This document shows positions 62,881-64,000 of a stretch of 64,000 nt of DNA, one piece after another. Both the position numbers and the translations under genes were made by a program. Source of the DNA: Planosporangium flavigriseum (lineage in GTDB: Bacteria; Actinomycetota; Actinomycetes; Mycobacteriales; Micromonosporaceae); assembly GCF_011947225.1 (NCBI RefSeq), contig NZ_JAATVW010000007.1, positions 62,001 to 126,000 on the forward strand, read 5' to 3'. The notes beneath the pieces are model-generated. The model saw only the letters and a list, made by a program, of their open reading frames with translations, did not search any database and had not been told where the DNA came from. How positions within the stretch are numbered: position 1 is the stretch's first letter; each line of letters opens with the position of its first letter.

Positions 62881-63374
62881 AGCCCCTCCGAGCGGGCGTC
62901 GCCGAGCGACGACAGCCGGTCTCTCAGCCGTGCGGCCTCGACCGAGGGCAGGCCGGGGATCCGGGCGTCGCTCGCCGCCGCCGCCGTGTGCATCGTGACG
63001 GTGGCCAGCCCGAACAGCCGCTCCAGCGGGCCGGCGGTGACGTCGACGAACTGCATCCGCGCGTACGGCACGATGGACAGCCTGCGCAGGAACAAGCCAT
63101 GGCGTACGAGCAGGTCGTCGTCTCGCTCGGCGTAGCGCCAGGTCCGCACCGACCGCGCCACGAGGACGGCGCTGACCAGCCCGATCGCGATGGCGACGGC
63201 AGCCACGAACAGCGGTAGGCGGTTGTCGATGAACAGCAGCGCGGCGAGGTTGGCGGCCACGACCACCACCGTGCTGGCGAGCACCTGAAGCTCTTCGATC
63301 ACGACGAGGCGGCGCGACACCCGCCGCCAGGTAATGGTGTCCGGCGACGGCTCGAGCGCGAGTGCCTGGGTCAC
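62877..63374 (-). CDS. Bacterial PH-domain membrane protein, YdbS-like (second short partner)
   Basis: The 165-aa protein has two membrane helices (about 32-75) and one bPH_2 domain (DDDLLVRHGLFLRRLSIVPY, ARMQFVDVTAGPLERLFGLATV). The ending IPGLPSVEAARLRDRLSSL matches the short partner at 58.7 kb in layout. It is the first gene of a two-gene unit joined by GTGA to the long partner. Confidence 0.88.
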   Translation of the reverse strand: MTQALALEPSPDTITWRRVSRRLVVIEELQVLASTVVVVAANLAALLFIDNRLPLFVAAVAIAIGLVSAVLVARSVRTWRYAERDDDLLVRHGLFLRRLSIVPYARMQFVDVTAGPLERLFGLATVTMHTAAAASDARIPGLPSVEAARLRDRLSSLGDARSEGL

Positions 63375-63391
63375 AGGCGTGAGCCTATTGC

Positions 63392-63610
63392 TCAGGACAG
63401 CGGTTCAACCTCACGGAGAAACCCGCGAATCCTTAAGAATTCCGCAAGTCCTTCTTTGTGGTCGTCGCACGCGAGCCAGTTCTTGCGCCGCTCCTCGGTG
63501 TGGATGCGCGGGTTGTTCCAGCGCAGCGCCCACCTGGCCGGTTCACGGCAGGCCTTTGCGGAGCAGATCAAGAGTTCGGCGTCCGGTGCGGGTGAGAAGG
63601 GCGCGTTCAT
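63392..63610 (-). CDS. Small actinobacterial zinc-finger-like protein
   Basis: The 72-aa soluble protein has CSAKACREPARWALRWNNPR followed by ACDDHKEGL. The Cys-x4-Cys and Cys-x2-His spacing suggests one zinc site. It resembles a widely conserved small actinobacterial protein often mislabelled acetone carboxylase. The ATG at 63610 is chosen; a GTG at 63616 would add two residues. Function unknown. Confidence 0.8.
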   Translation of the reverse strand: MNAPFSPAPDAELLICSAKACREPARWALRWNNPRIHTEERRKNWLACDDHKEGLAEFLRIRGFLREVEPLS

Positions 63611-63927
63611 TGGCACGGCATGCAGTGTGCCAGGTGCGCGGTCGGCCGGGCCGGGAAGGGATCGAGCGCCGGGCGACCACGGGGGAAGCCGCCCGGCGAC
63701 GGGTGAATCGTACCCTCGGATCCCCCCGCGCTGTCTACCCTTGTCCGCTCTCCGGTGGACGGTTCCGGTTGGCTGATCGTCAATTACCGAGCGATCCCGC
63801 ATCCCGAGCCCAATTCTCCTTCACTTTCCGCTGCCTCCGGGCCCGGTCCGGGTGCCCGGGCGCGATCGCGGACACGTTCATGCGACGCTTGGAGCGATCC
63901 TTACGTGTCTGCAGTTGTGGAGGACCG
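63611..63927. other. Intergenic region without a clear gene
   Basis: The 317 bases between the divergent small zinc-finger-like gene and the rightmost gene contain open frames on both strands, but none with a ribosome site or recognisable protein pattern. A CACACT box 7 nt before the GTG at 63616 is a weak -10 for the minus-strand gene. The palindrome CGCGATCGCG lies near 63860. No repeat or RNA gene is evident. Confidence 0.5.
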
Positions 63928-64000
63928 GTGGCTGAACCGACCATGCCCGCGCCGACCCCGTCCGACTCCAGTGCTGGCGAGTCCGGAGCCGACGGTCGGT
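63928..64000 (+). CDS. Start of a gene cut by the window edge
   Basis: GTG at 63928, preceded by GGAGG, opens a frame MAEPTMPAPTPSDSSAGESG that continues past position 64000. The visible 24 residues are Pro/Ser/Ala-rich and probably disordered, so no family can be named. Confidence 0.5.
   Translation, partial: MAEPTMPAPTPSDSSAGESGADGR

Overview
The window is high-GC (visibly around 70%) chromosomal DNA from an actinobacterium, most likely a member of the Micromonosporaceae. Evidence for this is the gene content and order (uvrC-rapZ-yvcK-whiA, gap-pgk-tpiA-secG, rbpA, pgl-opcA-zwf-pgi-tal-tkt, ctaB/ctaA, the sufR-B-D-C-S-U-T cluster, acnR/acnA), frequent GTG starts, many ATGA/GTGA overlaps, and starts placed 6-8 nt behind a TANNNT box, which suggests leaderless mRNAs. 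From memory, the block from uvrC to acnA follows the Rv1420-Rv1475c region of Mycobacterium tuberculosis in compacted form. I see no tRNA, rRNA, CRISPR array, transposase, integrase or prophage gene. Most of the window is core metabolism.

Layout. 1-1.2 kb: an RsgA-like GTPase gene that ends early in a 20-bp tandem repeat, then the uvrA promoter. 1.2-10 kb: uvrA, a Tat-exported Rieske lipoprotein, uvrC, and rapZ-yvcK-whiA. 10-14 kb: gap-pgk-tpiA, secG and rbpA. 14-23 kb (minus strand): tkt, tal, pgi, a 14-codon mini-ORF, zwf, opcA and pgl, together the pentose phosphate and G6P node. 23-27 kb: ctaB and ctaA (heme O and heme A synthesis) flank an uncharacterised 107-aa protein coupled to an ATP-grasp enzyme. 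27-33.4 kb: the SUF Fe-S operon. 33.4-41.6 kb: an acVLRF1-type peptidyl-tRNA hydrolase, a neutral zinc metallopeptidase, an ABC-F protein, a large membrane protein, a small HTH protein coupled to an enoyl-CoA hydratase relative, and an ABC exporter. 41.6-47 kb: an SDR, an AcnR-like repressor, a HAD-like protein, DUF2630 and aconitase. 47.3-53 kb: a giant secreted amylase-pullulanase and DUF2267. 53.4-57 kb: pepP and asnB. 57-63.4 kb: two operons of paired bacterial PH-domain membrane proteins on either side of an MBL hydrolase, an FlK-like thioesterase and a PAP2 protein. The last gene runs off the right edge.

The most informative signals beyond the genes are regulatory. They are a RecA-NDp (PafBC-type) promoter at uvrA, an ACACT-N5-TGTGA SufR site overlapping the sufR -10 box and start codon, an AcnR-like box inside the aconitase promoter spacer, and a MalR-like inverted repeat on the -35 of the amylopullulanase promoter. 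A family of long GATC-containing palindromes lies between convergent genes, and one of them supplies the last codons and stop of a PH-domain gene. I did not find a convincing new multigene system. The best uncharacterised candidates are the 107-aa/ATP-grasp pair, the duplicated PH-domain pairs, and the HAD-like protein with Ser in place of the nucleophilic Asp.
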